Shown in pieces: positions 1 to 9,190 of a DNA stretch of 64,000 bases (position 1 is its first letter; each line of letters begins with the position of its first letter). Made by a program: the position numbers and the translations under genes. The notes under the pieces are model-generated. The model searched no databases, was not told the DNA's origin, and was given only the letters and a program-made list of their open reading frames with translations. Origin of the DNA: CAKSHC01 sp045595395 (lineage in GTDB: Bacteria > Bacillota > Clostridia > Oscillospirales > UMGS1783). The stretch is from positions 1-64,000 of the forward strand of contig JAZOAH010000004.1 in assembly GCA_045595395.1 (NCBI GenBank). Direction: 5' to 3'.

Positions 1-22
1 AACTAATTAGGAGGGAATCGAA

Positions 23-145
23 ATGAAGAAAATTTATAATCAGCCCGAACTCGAGATCGTGACCTTTGCCACGGCCGAGTCCATCACCGCCGACTGGAAC
101 GAAGGCGATTTGGAAATCACCGTTTCGGAGTGGTTTGACGACTAA
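23..145 (+). CDS. Short acidic-tailed peptide (40 aa), unknown function
   Basis: A 40-codon frame starts at ATG 23 behind a good ribosome site (TTAGGAGGG, 8-16) and stops just before a strong intrinsic terminator, so it looks like a complete gene. The peptide begins MKKIYNQPELEIVTF, then AESITADWNEGDLE, and ends in the acidic EWFDD. There is no signal peptide and no transmembrane segment. As general knowledge, short gut-Firmicute peptides opening with an MKK-Y-x-PE-E-I/V type start followed by an acidic or threonine-rich tail are often seen alone or near peptide-modifying systems; I see no modifying enzyme next to it. A role as a ribosomally made precursor peptide is only a guess. Its upstream neighbour is outside the window. 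Confidence 0.55.
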   Translation: MKKIYNQPELEIVTFATAESITADWNEGDLEITVSEWFDD

Positions 146-156
146 CAAACAAGCAA

Positions 157-187
157 CGAGCCTGTCAAATGACAGGCTCGTTTTTTT
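157..187 (+). terminator. Intrinsic terminator after the 40-aa peptide gene
   Basis: A perfect 10-bp stem (157-166 with 171-180) and a 4-nt AAAT loop are followed by seven T residues. It separates the peptide gene from the large surface-protein operon. Confidence 0.9.
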
Positions 188-207
188 ACAATTCATATAA
201 ATTACTC

Positions 208-236
208 TAGACAAAGTGAAAAAAATATGATATAAC
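208..236 (+). promoter_or_regulatory. Sigma-A promoter of the surface-protein/alpha-galactosidase operon
   Basis: TAGACA (208-213), a 17-bp spacer and TATAAC (231-236), each 5/6 to consensus. It is the only good candidate between the terminator at 187 and the 1591-aa gene. Confidence 0.65.
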
Positions 237-247
237 TAATGAAGTAA

Positions 248-285
248 CATAACATGGGTCATTGTCTATCATTCGACATGTTATG
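248..285 (+). promoter_or_regulatory. Inverted repeat in the 5' leader (possible operator or mRNA hairpin)
   Basis: CATAACATG (248-256) and CATGTTATG (277-285) form a perfect 9-bp inverted repeat around 20 nt, just downstream of the promoter and about 25 nt before the start codon. It could be a repressor site or an mRNA stem; no T-run follows it, so it is not a terminator. Confidence 0.4.
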
Positions 286-311
286 GGAAGCAAATAAAGG
301 AGGCAAACACT

Positions 312-3300
312 ATGAAAAAGATGAAACAGATCGCAGTTGTGTTGCTGTGCCTGTGCATTCTTTGCGGACTTCCTCTCGCCGTCGGCGCTGCCGACCCGAT
401 CAGTCTGCAAAAGGCAGAGGTCGTTAGTGTGACTGACGCCGGTGTCGTCGTTCGCGCGACCTTCAGCGGCAAAGTCAATCTGTGGTCAACAAAACTAAAC
501 AGAGATAACAATCTCTTCTGCCTGCAATCGCAAGCAGATGCGATCGGTGACGATGGTACTAACGTTGCCGTTTGGCAGATGTGGAAGCACACTACTGCCT
601 ATGTCGGAGGACAGGAGATCGGGGGCAAGACCTATTCCAACGTCTTGGAATTGACCTTCCCGTTCTGCCACGACAATCATAAGACATTATGGTTCGACGC
701 AAACGGTGAACCTCAGGTGCCGGCCGGTGCCTATTTCTATCTGGGCGATAACGGTAAAAACCCGGATGGCTCCGACTACATCACGGAAGCCCTTATGACC
801 GGCGAGAACGGCGCTCGCATCAATCGCACCGATGAAGGCAATCAGTTCAACATCATGAGAATGCCCGCCGAGGATGCGCTTCAGGCGCCCATCACCCTCG
901 ACAGCGCAGTCGTTACGGCAGCCAATGCCGATGGCTACACCATCGAGGCCACCTTCTCGGCGCCCGTTACCGTTCCCAATAAGGGAAGCTGGATCGTCAT
1001 GAATCAGCCCAGCGCTAACCCTCACTCGGCTACCGTTTGCCAGAACTGGCAGATCCAGTCGATGGAATATGTCGGCGACACCGCAGGCACCAACTATTCC
1101 TCGGTTCTCCGCCTCAATTTCAAATACTGCGTAGATGCTACCCATCAGGCTCTGTGGAAAGATGCAGAAACCGGCCTGTACAAGGTGCCTGACACCGGCA
1201 TTTTCGAAGACGGTATTTTCCTCTGCGCCAACGACTTTGCCAAGGGTCATGCGGTTGGCTCCGGCCTGATGAGCACCACCGTTATCCACGGTGAGGATGA
1301 CAGACCCGTTGCCATCACCACCGCCATCAACCCCGGCGCCGGCAACGAGTACGGCGTCGTGTCTGCTGCGCTGGAAAACCGGATTCCCGCACCTGCTGAA
1401 CCGCCCCTGAGCGTCAAGTCGGCTACCATTCTGGATGCCGATGATCCCGATAAGGTGCAGTTCCTGGTCACCTTCACCAAGCCGGCCACGATGAACATCA
1501 GTGCCCCGAACTGGGCGATCATGATGCGCTTCGGCATTGCCGCTAACGGCGCAGGCAACAAGCAGATGTCTTCCTTTGAGTATGTCGATCCGACTACCGG
1601 CGCCGACGGCAAGGAATATGCCACCCAGATCCTCTTTACCTTCCCCAAGGCCGACAGCATGCCGCTGAGCGGCAAGGTCGGTATTGCCTTTGCCGAGTAT
1701 AACTTCCCCGACGGCTTCAATGACGATACCGTGTCTCCCGACATTATTTCGGATGAAAAGGGCAACGGCTTGCAGGCTACCGATCTGATCAACAACGCTT
1801 CTCTGGATCGCATGGGTATCTCCTTCACCATAGCCAATCTGGCTGCCGATGCTCAGGAGATCCTTACCATCATTCCGAAGAATGAGACCCAGGTGACCGT
1901 CGACTTTGGCATGCTCGTCCAGTCGATCGATATCTCCAAGGGTATCACCCTTGGCTCTCGCACCGTTACCGCCGCTCAGCCTGAGGGGGTCGTTTCGGAT
2001 AACTACGGCACCTACGGTTCGGCTCGCTGGACCCTGACCCTCGACGGCCTGATGTCCGATCAGGACACCCTGTTGACGATCCCCGCCAACGCCGTTACCA
2101 CCCCCTATAACAACACCGTTGTGGCCAAGGACATGACCATTACCATGGTCCCCTTCAAGGCTATTACCATCGACAAGATGGTCGTTAACGGCGAAAGCAC
2201 CATGACCCTGACCTCGGCCGACGTCATCGAGCAGCTTGAGAATGTGGCCGCTTCGGTCCGCGCCCTCAAGTCCGACGGTACGATAGCCGCCGAAATGATG
2301 CTGACTCTGACCCAGAGCGCCGACGACCAGCTTATCTATATCGCCGCTCCGGATAAAGCGGGCAATTACCGCACCTTCTCGTCCATCTGGCAGTTTGCCG
2401 CAGACAATGGCTATACGCTGGTCTTTGCCATTACCTATTCGGGCATGGACTATGTCAACACCTACCCGCTGACGGTCGACGATTATGAATTTGATCCCTC
2501 GCCCTTCACCGTGACCAAGGTGACCCAGAGCGGAGAGCATACCCTGCTGGTCAAGTTCAATCATGACTTTATCATAACCGGCGTTGACAATGCTCGTCAG
2601 ATCGCCCGTCTGCGCATGATCAACCCGACCACCGGTACCGTTATCTACTTTAAGGATGACGCAGGCAAGACCATTCACATGCAGTGGGATGCCATCGCTT
2701 CGGCCTATTATGAGAAGGATGGCCAGCCGATGAAAGATACCCTGGAGCTGACCTTCGCCGACAGCGTGGATATCAGCATGCTGCTCAATAAGGTCAACCT
2801 GTCCGAAGAATTCAAAAACTATCCCATTGTTCTGTGCCTGGAAGAGGCGGTCAATATCGACACGGCCGACAAGGGCAACCATGTCATGTATAACATCCGC
2901 CGCGATGAAGACGGCGATATCGACGGCAAGCAGCTGGATGTTACCAAATATAAGCACTCCTCGGGCGCCTTGGGCGACTATGTTCTGGTCGAAGTCTCGG
3001 AGGTAGCCGAGCCTTCCTTCGGCGTTGCGATCGACAAGGTCGAGGTCCTTGACCAGACCCGTATCGTCGTAACCTTCAACAAGCCCGTTGTCTTTAAGAA
3101 TCCTGCCGTTGCCATTCGTCTGGTCAACGATAAGAATCAGACCAAGACCAACGATGCCGGCAGAGAACTGTTCTGGACCGGTACCACCTCCTATTACAAC
3201 GATGAGCACACCCAGATGCTCTTTGTCCTCCACGACGATACCCTGCAGAAGAACAACGCTGTAATCGAGCGTGTGGACGGTTTGGATGAACTGTTTAACG

Positions 3301-5087
3301 CCGGTTACGAAGACAGCGAATATAAGCTCAAGCTGACCTTCCTCGATCACCTGCAAAAGCCCAGCCGCAAGATGGATGGTGTCGTTGTCGGTGTTACCGG
3401 TGAGGATGGCAGTCTGATGATGTCCGACCTGCTCAACGGTCTGGACGATGCCGTCAGCTGCAACATTGATAGCACCCAGATCCCACAGGGCGAACTGGCC
3501 ATGACCGATGTTACGATCATTTCCGACCTGGAAGCCGTCATCACCTTCTCGGCTCCCATTGAGATCGCCGATCGTCCCTACCTCGGTATCCGTATCCTCA
3601 ACGATAAAAACCAGTTGCTGTTCCGCACCGCAGCCGGTGAGATCGTCTTCGTCGGCAAGGATGCCGAAGGCAATCCTACCACGCCGTTGCAGGGTCAGTC
3701 CACCTGGTCCTGGTACAACGATGAGCACACGCAGGTGCTGATCAAGCTGACCAGCGGCGTTGAAGATGCCAAGACTTTTGTCGATATGGTGAACACCGAT
3801 TGGGATGCCATCTATCCCGGCGCCAGACTGACCATCGGTATCGAAGAGAACCACGCACCCGTTATCCAAAACAACAACCGTATCGAAAATATCTATCTGG
3901 TCTCCGATCCCCGTGTTACCCTCACGGCCAACAAGTTTGACGGCGGCCTTGACGGCATCTATATCGAGCCCAACATCGACTATACTCCGAAGAATGTCAC
4001 CATGTCGGCCTCTGTCATCAACGACATGCAGGTTCGCATCACCTTCTCCCACGATGTGGAATTGAAGGGTAAGACATGGTTCACCATCCGCTACATTGAT
4101 CCCAAGACCGGCGTTTCGGCCATCTGGGGCGATGACGGCTATAACCGTACTCTCGTTCAGTTCAGCGGTACCTGGGAGTGGGAAAACAACAGCAAACGCT
4201 CCATTATCTGGACCATGAACGGCAATAACCTCTTCGGCGCCTGCAACCTTGCCGACCTGGCCGCCCAGAAGGGTGCCCTGGCTCTCTTCAAGGGCTATCC
4301 GCTGGTTATGACGGTTCAGGAAGTCGATTCCGAAGAGTATAAGGTAAGCTCTAAGAACGGCCGTATTGAAAACTTTGTGACCCTCGACGGCAAAGATCGT
4401 CTGGCCGCTACCGCCGTTGACGCTGGCCTCGACTTCGCCTATGCCGGCCTGAACACCAAAGCTCTCAGCAATGTCAACGATATTCAGCTGCTCGAAGTCA
4501 ATGCCATTGACGATCAGACCCTTGAGCTGGTCTTCTCCGAAGAGATCGTCTTCGGTACCGACGACAAACTGCCCACCTTTACCCTGCGCTATCTCAACCC
4601 CACCGGCGAGAGCGAAGTGCTGGTCAACGGTAAGGTAGCCAACTTTAAGGGTACGATCGCCATCAAGGAAGGCGATGCCAAGGTCCTGATCTGGAAACTC
4701 AAATCCGGCAATGCCGACAGCCTGACCGACATCCTCAACTATAACGGCAACCTCAAGTGGAACAAGGGCGCTCGCGTCTGCATGATCGTCGAGAACGCCA
4801 GCGAAGGTATCCCGACCTATACCAAGCGTATGTGGGGTATCTACAGCACCGATAGAGTCCGCACCCTGGCGATCGAGTACATGAAGGAACCGAACATCAC
4901 CATGGATATCAACGTGTTGTACGACCTTCCTGCACCCGAGCAGACGACCACCAACGAGGTCGTGACCGTTACTGAATATTACAGCAATTATCTGCCCTTC
5001 ATTCTTGCCTCGGCGGGAATGGTCGTTGTCGGCCTGGCGATGTTGATTGTCGTCCTGATCGGCAAGCGTAAGAAGGAGGAGAAGTAA
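312..5087 (+). CDS. Giant secreted, membrane-anchored protein with tandem Ig-like repeats
   Basis: 1591 aa. The N-terminus is a signal peptide (MKKMKQIAVVLLCLCILC then ALA-type cleavage near residue 26). The C-terminus has one membrane helix (about 1558-1582) ending in a KRKKEEK stop-transfer tail, so nearly the whole protein is extracellular. The body holds about eight or nine diverged modules of 120-180 residues, each opening with a 'V-x-V-x-D-x-x-x-I-x-V-x-F-S-x-P-V' type strand pair (near residues 30, 192, 365, 730, 902, 1060, 1227 and 1390). This resembles SbsA/BIg-type Ig-like folds of surface proteins. No catalytic motif, LPXTG or dockerin is visible. Start at ATG 312 with AAAGGAGG at 297-304. 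It overlaps the next gene, a one-module paralogue, by one base. Binding of polysaccharide or cell-wall material is an inference from the neighbouring glycosidase and esterase genes. Confidence 0.8.
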   Translation: MKKMKQIAVVLLCLCILCGLPLAVGAADPISLQKAEVVSVTDAGVVVRATFSGKVNLWSTKLNRDNNLFCLQSQADAIGDDGTNVAVWQMWKHTTAYVGGQEIGGKTYSNVLELTFPFCHDNHKTLWFDANGEPQVPAGAYFYLGDNGKNPDGSDYITEALMTGENGARINRTDEGNQFNIMRMPAEDALQAPITLDSAVVTAANADGYTIEATFSAPVTVPNKGSWIVMNQPSANPHSATVCQNWQIQSMEYVGDTAGTNYSSVLRLNFKYCVDATHQALWKDAETGLYKVPDTGIFEDGIFLCANDFAKGHAVGSGLMSTTVIHGEDDRPVAITTAINPGAGNEYGVVSAALENRIPAPAEPPLSVKSATILDADDPDKVQFLVTFTKPATMNISAPNWAIMMRFGIAANGAGNKQMSSFEYVDPTTGADGKEYATQILFTFPKADSMPLSGKVGIAFAEYNFPDGFNDDTVSPDIISDEKGNGLQATDLINNASLDRMGISFTIANLAADAQEILTIIPKNETQVTVDFGMLVQSIDISKGITLGSRTVTAAQPEGVVSDNYGTYGSARWTLTLDGLMSDQDTLLTIPANAVTTPYNNTVVAKDMTITMVPFKAITIDKMVVNGESTMTLTSADVIEQLENVAASVRALKSDGTIAAEMMLTLTQSADDQLIYIAAPDKAGNYRTFSSIWQFAADNGYTLVFAITYSGMDYVNTYPLTVDDYEFDPSPFTVTKVTQSGEHTLLVKFNHDFIITGVDNARQIARLRMINPTTGTVIYFKDDAGKTIHMQWDAIASAYYEKDGQPMKDTLELTFADSVDISMLLNKVNLSEEFKNYPIVLCLEEAVNIDTADKGNHVMYNIRRDEDGDIDGKQLDVTKYKHSSGALGDYVLVEVSEVAEPSFGVAIDKVEVLDQTRIVVTFNKPVVFKNPAVAIRLVNDKNQTKTNDAGRELFWTGTTSYYNDEHTQMLFVLHDDTLQKNNAVIERVDGLDELFNAGYEDSEYKLKLTFLDHLQKPSRKMDGVVVGVTGEDGSLMMSDLLNGLDDAVSCNIDSTQIPQGELAMTDVTIISDLEAVITFSAPIEIADRPYLGIRILNDKNQLLFRTAAGEIVFVGKDAEGNPTTPLQGQSTWSWYNDEHTQVLIKLTSGVEDAKTFVDMVNTDWDAIYPGARLTIGIEENHAPVIQNNNRIENIYLVSDPRVTLTANKFDGGLDGIYIEPNIDYTPKNVTMSASVINDMQVRITFSHDVELKGKTWFTIRYIDPKTGVSAIWGDDGYNRTLVQFSGTWEWENNSKRSIIWTMNGNNLFGACNLADLAAQKGALALFKGYPLVMTVQEVDSEEYKVSSKNGRIENFVTLDGKDRLAATAVDAGLDFAYAGLNTKALSNVNDIQLLEVNAIDDQTLELVFSEEIVFGTDDKLPTFTLRYLNPTGESEVLVNGKVANFKGTIAIKEGDAKVLIWKLKSGNADSLTDILNYNGNLKWNKGARVCMIVENASEGIPTYTKRMWGIYSTDRVRTLAIEYMKEPNITMDINVLYDLPAPEQTTTNEVVTVTEYYSNYLPFILASAGMVVVGLAMLIVVLIGKRKKEEK

Positions 5088-5896
5088 TGAACATCAAACG
5101 AATTGCTATAGCGATCCTTCTGCTGGTTGTGCTGCTGGCCGGTCTTCCGGTCAGCGCCGCCGAGCGGAAACTGACGCTCGATCGCGCTGTGCAGATCAGC
5201 AACACCCAGATCATTCTGGAATTTTCCGAGCCTATCGCCATCAACAAAAACCTTGATGTCAGAAACCCGGCTATGCTCGTCCGTATCGTTAACGGCAGCG
5301 GTGCTCTCCAAAGAGTAACCGATAGCACCAGCAAGAACTACCTGTCAAACCTTCAGTGGGAAGGCGAGATCCAGTATGTAGACAGCAAGCATGACCGCAT
5401 TGTTTGGACGCTCGCCGATGACAACATGGGCGTGAAGTCGATCTCCGAAATTACCGGATTTGCCGGCGAACTGGAGAAGTTTAAGAACTACAAGGTGGCC
5501 TTCGTTATCGAAGAGATCCCCGAAAATGCATCGTCCCTGAGCACCGACAACACCGTCTGCAACATCACCACCCAGGACGGCACGGTCTATCTGACCCCGA
5601 CGCAGCCCACCGGCCGTGAAAAATGCATCATTCCCCTGGAAACCGATCTGAGCTATCGTGTCAACCTGTCCGCCACCGAAACGACCCAGGAGGAGCAGGA
5701 AATGACCAAGTTTGATATGCCTCTGATCGCTCTGGGCGACGGCAAATTCGCCGGTGCTGAAACAGCAATCACCGAAACGGTTCGTGTCCTCCAAAACAAT
5801 CCGCTCTATGTCGCCCTGATCCTTGGCGGCGGCGCCGTTGTTTTGGCGGCCCTTGTCGTTGTGTCGCTGGTTCTGAAAAAGAGAAAGAAGGTGTGA
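5087..5896 (+). CDS. Secreted membrane-anchored single-module paralogue of the upstream protein
   Basis: 269 aa. Signal peptide MNIKRIAIAILLLVVLLAG with an SAA cleavage site, one Ig-like module (residues about 28-150, motif QIILEFSEPI), a linker, then a C-terminal membrane helix (about 240-262) and a KKRKKV tail. The module clearly resembles the repeats of the 1591-aa protein, including the 'IVWTL' strand seen there as 'IIWTM' and 'LIWKL'. The start codon overlaps the upstream stop (TAATG), which points to translational coupling. It is probably a partner or ancestral unit of the large protein, held in the same membrane face. No enzyme motif is seen. Confidence 0.75.
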   Translation: MNIKRIAIAILLLVVLLAGLPVSAAERKLTLDRAVQISNTQIILEFSEPIAINKNLDVRNPAMLVRIVNGSGALQRVTDSTSKNYLSNLQWEGEIQYVDSKHDRIVWTLADDNMGVKSISEITGFAGELEKFKNYKVAFVIEEIPENASSLSTDNTVCNITTQDGTVYLTPTQPTGREKCIIPLETDLSYRVNLSATETTQEEQEMTKFDMPLIALGDGKFAGAETAITETVRVLQNNPLYVALILGGGAVVLAALVVVSLVLKKRKKV

Positions 5897-5899
5897 GCC

Positions 5900-7924
5900 A
5901 TGAAAAAAATTATCAGCTTGCTCTTGGCAACCATCCTGTTGCTTGGCGTCTTGGCCGGTTGCGGCACACAAGGCGTACAGCAGGATTATTCCGATCCCGT
6001 AGCAACCGCCAAGGCCTGGATCGACACTCAGATCAAAAACAACACCCTCTTCTCCTTCGATTATGACGGCGTAGCATACGCCGACCATATCAAGAAATGG
6101 CAGAAGACGGTCGATGAGACCGAAAATGGTTGGACCGTCACCTATAAAAACGGCGATGTCACCGCCTGGTCGGAAATCACTTTTGACGAGGAACTGGCCG
6201 CTCTGGAATGGACCAACTACTTCAAAAACGAAGGCTCTTCCGACTCTCCCGTCATCAGCAACATTCAGGCCCTCAACAGCTCGGTCGCCATCGAATCGCC
6301 CGTGCTGTCAACAGCCAACGGCTCCAATGACCGTGCCGATGACTTTACCCCCCTCTCGGGCGACCTGGTCGAAGCCGGTACCCTAACCTATGAAACCACC
6401 GGCGGCCGCTCCTCGCAGAATGCCTTCCCTTACTTTGATGTTTGCAACGGTGAGCACGGCATTATGCTGGCCATCGGCTGGACGGGCGACTGGCGTGCCA
6501 ACTTTGTCCACAATGAAGGCACGGTTGCCATCACCGCCGGTATGCAGAAGACCAATATCGCCTTGCATGGCAATGAGGATATGCGTACCCCGATGATCAT
6601 GCTGCAGTTCTTCAGCGGCACCCAGGCTGACGGCCATAACGCTTTCCGCCGTCTGATCGTCAAGTCCTATACTCCTACCGATGAGTCGGGCGCACCGGTC
6701 ACCGATCTGCCCATCTTTGTCGGTTGCGACAACGTGGAAAATGAAGACGCCATCATCCAGAGAATCCAGAAAAAGATTGACAGCGGCCGTCAGGTCGACG
6801 GTATCTGGATCGACGCAACCTGGTACGGCGGCTTGACCACCGACCATATCATCTCCGACTACACCTGGACTAGATATCTGGGCGATTGGTATTTCAACCC
6901 CGATCGCTTCTCCGACGGCAATATCGTTGAGGTCGGCACTTGGGCCGAAGAGCGTGGTTTGGATCTGCTCATCTGGTTCGAGCCCGAGCGTGTAAGCGGC
7001 GAATCTTCCCTGGCCAAAGAGCACCCCGAATGGATGCTCAATCTGGTGGAGCAATTCGGCAATCAGCTGAAACTGGACATGTATCTGTATGATCTGAGCA
7101 ACGATGAAGCCTGTGACTATCTGATTGATACCATCAGCGGCGTTCTTAAGGAAAGCAAGATCACCTGGTACCGCCAGGACTTCAACTGCAATCCCGGTTC
7201 CACCTGGGCGGCAAACGATGAAAACGAGAACCGTGCCGGCATGACCGAGATCAAGTACGTCACCAACCTCTACCGTTATCTCGACGGTCTGGTTGAAGCC
7301 AACCCCGGTCTGATGATCGACAACTGCGCTTCGGGCGGTCGTCGTCTGGACCTGGAGATGGTCAAGCGCTCCTTCACCTATTGGCGCACCGACTTCTCCT
7401 CCCAGAAGTCCGGTACGGCCGATCACATCCGTTCGATCAACTACAACCTGACCTGGTGGCTGCCCCTCCACGGTGGCGGTTACCCGCATTATAACAATGC
7501 CGGTCTGACCTACAATCTGCGCTGCTACATGAGCGCCGGCTTCAACCTGGGCGACTACAGCTCTGAAGTCACGACCCAGAAGCTCCTGGCCCAAAACCAA
7601 GCCTGCAGCGATATGATGTACTACGACTATTACATGCTGCCTTACAGCGTCGGCCTGGATGTCGCCACCGATAACGTGGCCTACCAGTTCAATGTGCCGG
7701 AGGAGGGAAGAGGTTATATCATGACCTTCCGTCCCATGGCAAGCGTTGAAGCCACCACTACCTATGCTCTGCAGGGTCTGGACCCCAACGCCATGTATAA
7801 ACTGGTCGTTGCCGATTCGGGCGATACCCTCACGCTGTCGGGTGCTGACCTGATGAACAAGGGTCTCACCTGCGAATATCCCGAAGCCGCCTTCTCGATG
7901 CTGATCAACTACGAGAAGATCTAA
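5900..7924 (+). CDS. GH36-like alpha-galactosidase, lipoprotein
   Basis: 674 aa. The lipoprotein signal ends in LAGC (Cys21), so the enzyme is predicted to be anchored outside the membrane. An N-terminal beta-sandwich region (about 45-280) precedes a clan GH-D TIM barrel: GIWIDATWYGG near 299, IWFEPERVSG near 360, WYRQDFN near 421 with the likely nucleophile Asp, and DNCASGGRRLD near 473-483 with the likely acid/base Asp. These match the melibiase pattern (K/Q-x-D-x-N and C-x-S-G-G-x-R-x-D). Expected reaction: removal of terminal alpha-galactosyl residues from oligosaccharides; another GH-D specificity (e.g. alpha-N-acetylgalactosaminidase) cannot be excluded. Last gene of the operon with the two Ig-like membrane proteins, 3 nt after the previous stop. 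Confidence 0.85.
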   Translation: MKKIISLLLATILLLGVLAGCGTQGVQQDYSDPVATAKAWIDTQIKNNTLFSFDYDGVAYADHIKKWQKTVDETENGWTVTYKNGDVTAWSEITFDEELAALEWTNYFKNEGSSDSPVISNIQALNSSVAIESPVLSTANGSNDRADDFTPLSGDLVEAGTLTYETTGGRSSQNAFPYFDVCNGEHGIMLAIGWTGDWRANFVHNEGTVAITAGMQKTNIALHGNEDMRTPMIMLQFFSGTQADGHNAFRRLIVKSYTPTDESGAPVTDLPIFVGCDNVENEDAIIQRIQKKIDSGRQVDGIWIDATWYGGLTTDHIISDYTWTRYLGDWYFNPDRFSDGNIVEVGTWAEERGLDLLIWFEPERVSGESSLAKEHPEWMLNLVEQFGNQLKLDMYLYDLSNDEACDYLIDTISGVLKESKITWYRQDFNCNPGSTWAANDENENRAGMTEIKYVTNLYRYLDGLVEANPGLMIDNCASGGRRLDLEMVKRSFTYWRTDFSSQKSGTADHIRSINYNLTWWLPLHGGGYPHYNNAGLTYNLRCYMSAGFNLGDYSSEVTTQKLLAQNQACSDMMYYDYYMLPYSVGLDVATDNVAYQFNVPEEGRGYIMTFRPMASVEATTTYALQGLDPNAMYKLVVADSGDTLTLSGADLMNKGLTCEYPEAAFSMLINYEKI

Positions 7925-7932
7925 GTGAACAA

Positions 7933-7970
7933 ACAAGCAGAAAACTTTATGTTTTCTGCTTGTTGTATTT
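7933..7970 (+). terminator. Hairpin after alpha-galactosidase gene
   Basis: Perfect 13-bp stem (7933-7945 with 7951-7963), loop TTTAT, but only a broken T-run after it, so termination may be partial. Its stem is nearly the same as that of the hairpin after the next gene (9083-9117). Confidence 0.65.
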
Positions 7971-8015
7971 CATAGATCCATGAAGACAACATGCACCCAT
8001 AAGGAGGAAACCCCC

Positions 8016-9068
8016 ATGAAAAAAATTCTTGCGGCAGTTCTGTGCCTGGTTGTGCTTGTTTCTCTGGCCGCTTGCGGTGGCACAACAACATCTTCTTCGG
8101 AAGAGCCTGTGCTGACCGAGGCTGAAAAGCTGTCCCAGATTTTCAAAGGCATCATTCGTCTGGTCGACGAAGACGGTGTCTACAAGCCGCTTCGCTTCAC
8201 CGATGAAGAGCTGGCCGCTTACGAAAAAGATCCTACCATTCCTTACTCCAAGTGCACCACCGGCGTCCGTATGGATTTCTATACCGATGCCCAGGAGATA
8301 TCCTTTAAATTCAATCTCGACACCGCCTTCCATGATGGCAAAGCCCAATTCCCCGAAGACAGCTTTGACATCTATGAGAACGGCGAGTTCAAACAGAGCG
8401 TTGTTGCTTCCGGCATTTCGACCGTCCGTGAGCTGACCTATACCCGTCAGTCCTCCGACGCCGAAAGCCGCATCACCATCGTCTTCCCCATGAGACATGA
8501 AACGAGAATCTACACCCCCTCGCTGGGCAACTATCGCCCCTACGAGGAGTATGCACACAAGATCCTCTTCTTCGGTGACTCCATCACCCAGGGTCTGTTT
8601 GCCGATAAGCCCTCGGACAACTATGTTGACCAGGTCTGCCGTGCTCTCAACGCCAACTATCTGAACCTGGCCGTCGGCGGCGAGAAGTTCCGCTTCGAAG
8701 CCCTCTCCGACAATGTGCCCTTCGAGCCCGACCATATCGTCATCGCTCTGGGCACCAACGATAAGCACCAGCATTACACCATTCTCGAGATCGAGAAGAA
8801 CTGCAAGCAGTATTGCGACCGCATCACTCGCCTCTATCCGAACGTCCCCGTCACCTTCATCACTCCCTTCGAGGATCAGGGTAAGGATCATGTGAACATG
8901 TACACCTCCGTCGCAGAAAATTACGGATTTAACGTAGTTGACGGCCGTACGCTGGTTGCCGGAATAGCTGCAAACTTCAACCCGGATGGCGTGCATCCGT
9001 CTACGGCCGGATTTAATTCCATCGCCACCAATCTTTTGCCCCTGCTCAAGCAGCACATGGGCATCTGA
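8016..9068 (+). CDS. SGNH/GDSL-family hydrolase, lipoprotein
   Basis: 350 aa from ATG 8016, chosen because AAGGAGGAAA lies 8 nt upstream and a lipoprotein signal follows (MKKILAAVLCLVVLVSLAAC, lipobox LAAC). An upstream in-frame ATG at 7980 has no ribosome site. SGNH blocks are complete: ILFFGDSITQG (nucleophile Ser about 188), NLAVGGE (Gly), ALGTND (Asn about 247) and DGVHPS (Asp/His about 324-327). The N-terminal 170 residues form a beta-rich region typical of the CE2-like or GDSL_2-type acetylesterases that pair with glycosidases. A carbohydrate deacetylase acting at the cell surface fits the neighbouring alpha-galactosidase, but the substrate is unknown. It may be read through from the upstream operon, since the hairpin between them is weak. 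Confidence 0.8.
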   Translation: MKKILAAVLCLVVLVSLAACGGTTTSSSEEPVLTEAEKLSQIFKGIIRLVDEDGVYKPLRFTDEELAAYEKDPTIPYSKCTTGVRMDFYTDAQEISFKFNLDTAFHDGKAQFPEDSFDIYENGEFKQSVVASGISTVRELTYTRQSSDAESRITIVFPMRHETRIYTPSLGNYRPYEEYAHKILFFGDSITQGLFADKPSDNYVDQVCRALNANYLNLAVGGEKFRFEALSDNVPFEPDHIVIALGTNDKHQHYTILEIEKNCKQYCDRITRLYPNVPVTFITPFEDQGKDHVNMYTSVAENYGFNVVDGRTLVAGIAANFNPDGVHPSTAGFNSIATNLLPLLKQHMGI

Positions 9069-9082
9069 CGGTCTAAGTAAAC

Positions 9083-9123
9083 AAACAAGCAGAAAGCCAT
9101 GTGCTTTCTGCTTGTTTTGTTTA
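9083..9123 (+). terminator. Hairpin after SGNH hydrolase gene
   Basis: Perfect 15-bp stem (9083-9097 with 9103-9117), loop CATGT, followed by a T-rich TGTTTAT. Shares ACAAGCAGAAA with the hairpin at 7933. Confidence 0.75.
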
Positions 9124-9125
9124 TC

Positions 9126-9154
9126 TTGCTTTTTATGTCGTCTTGCAGTATAAT
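9126..9154 (+). promoter_or_regulatory. Putative sigma-A promoter of the VUT-SDR pair
   Basis: TTGCTT, 17-bp spacer, perfect TATAAT (9149-9154), about 35 nt before the start codon. The -35 match is poor (3/6). Confidence 0.5.
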
Positions 9155-9190
9155 ACAAAAAAGATCACTGTGAAAGGAGGCCAAAGCCGG

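Noticed and set aside
687..4052. A very long minus-strand open frame (over 1100 codons) opposite the giant surface protein
   Set aside because: It is the antisense mirror of a GC-rich, strongly biased coding strand; it has no ribosome site and no recognisable domain, while the plus frame has a signal peptide, repeats and an anchor.
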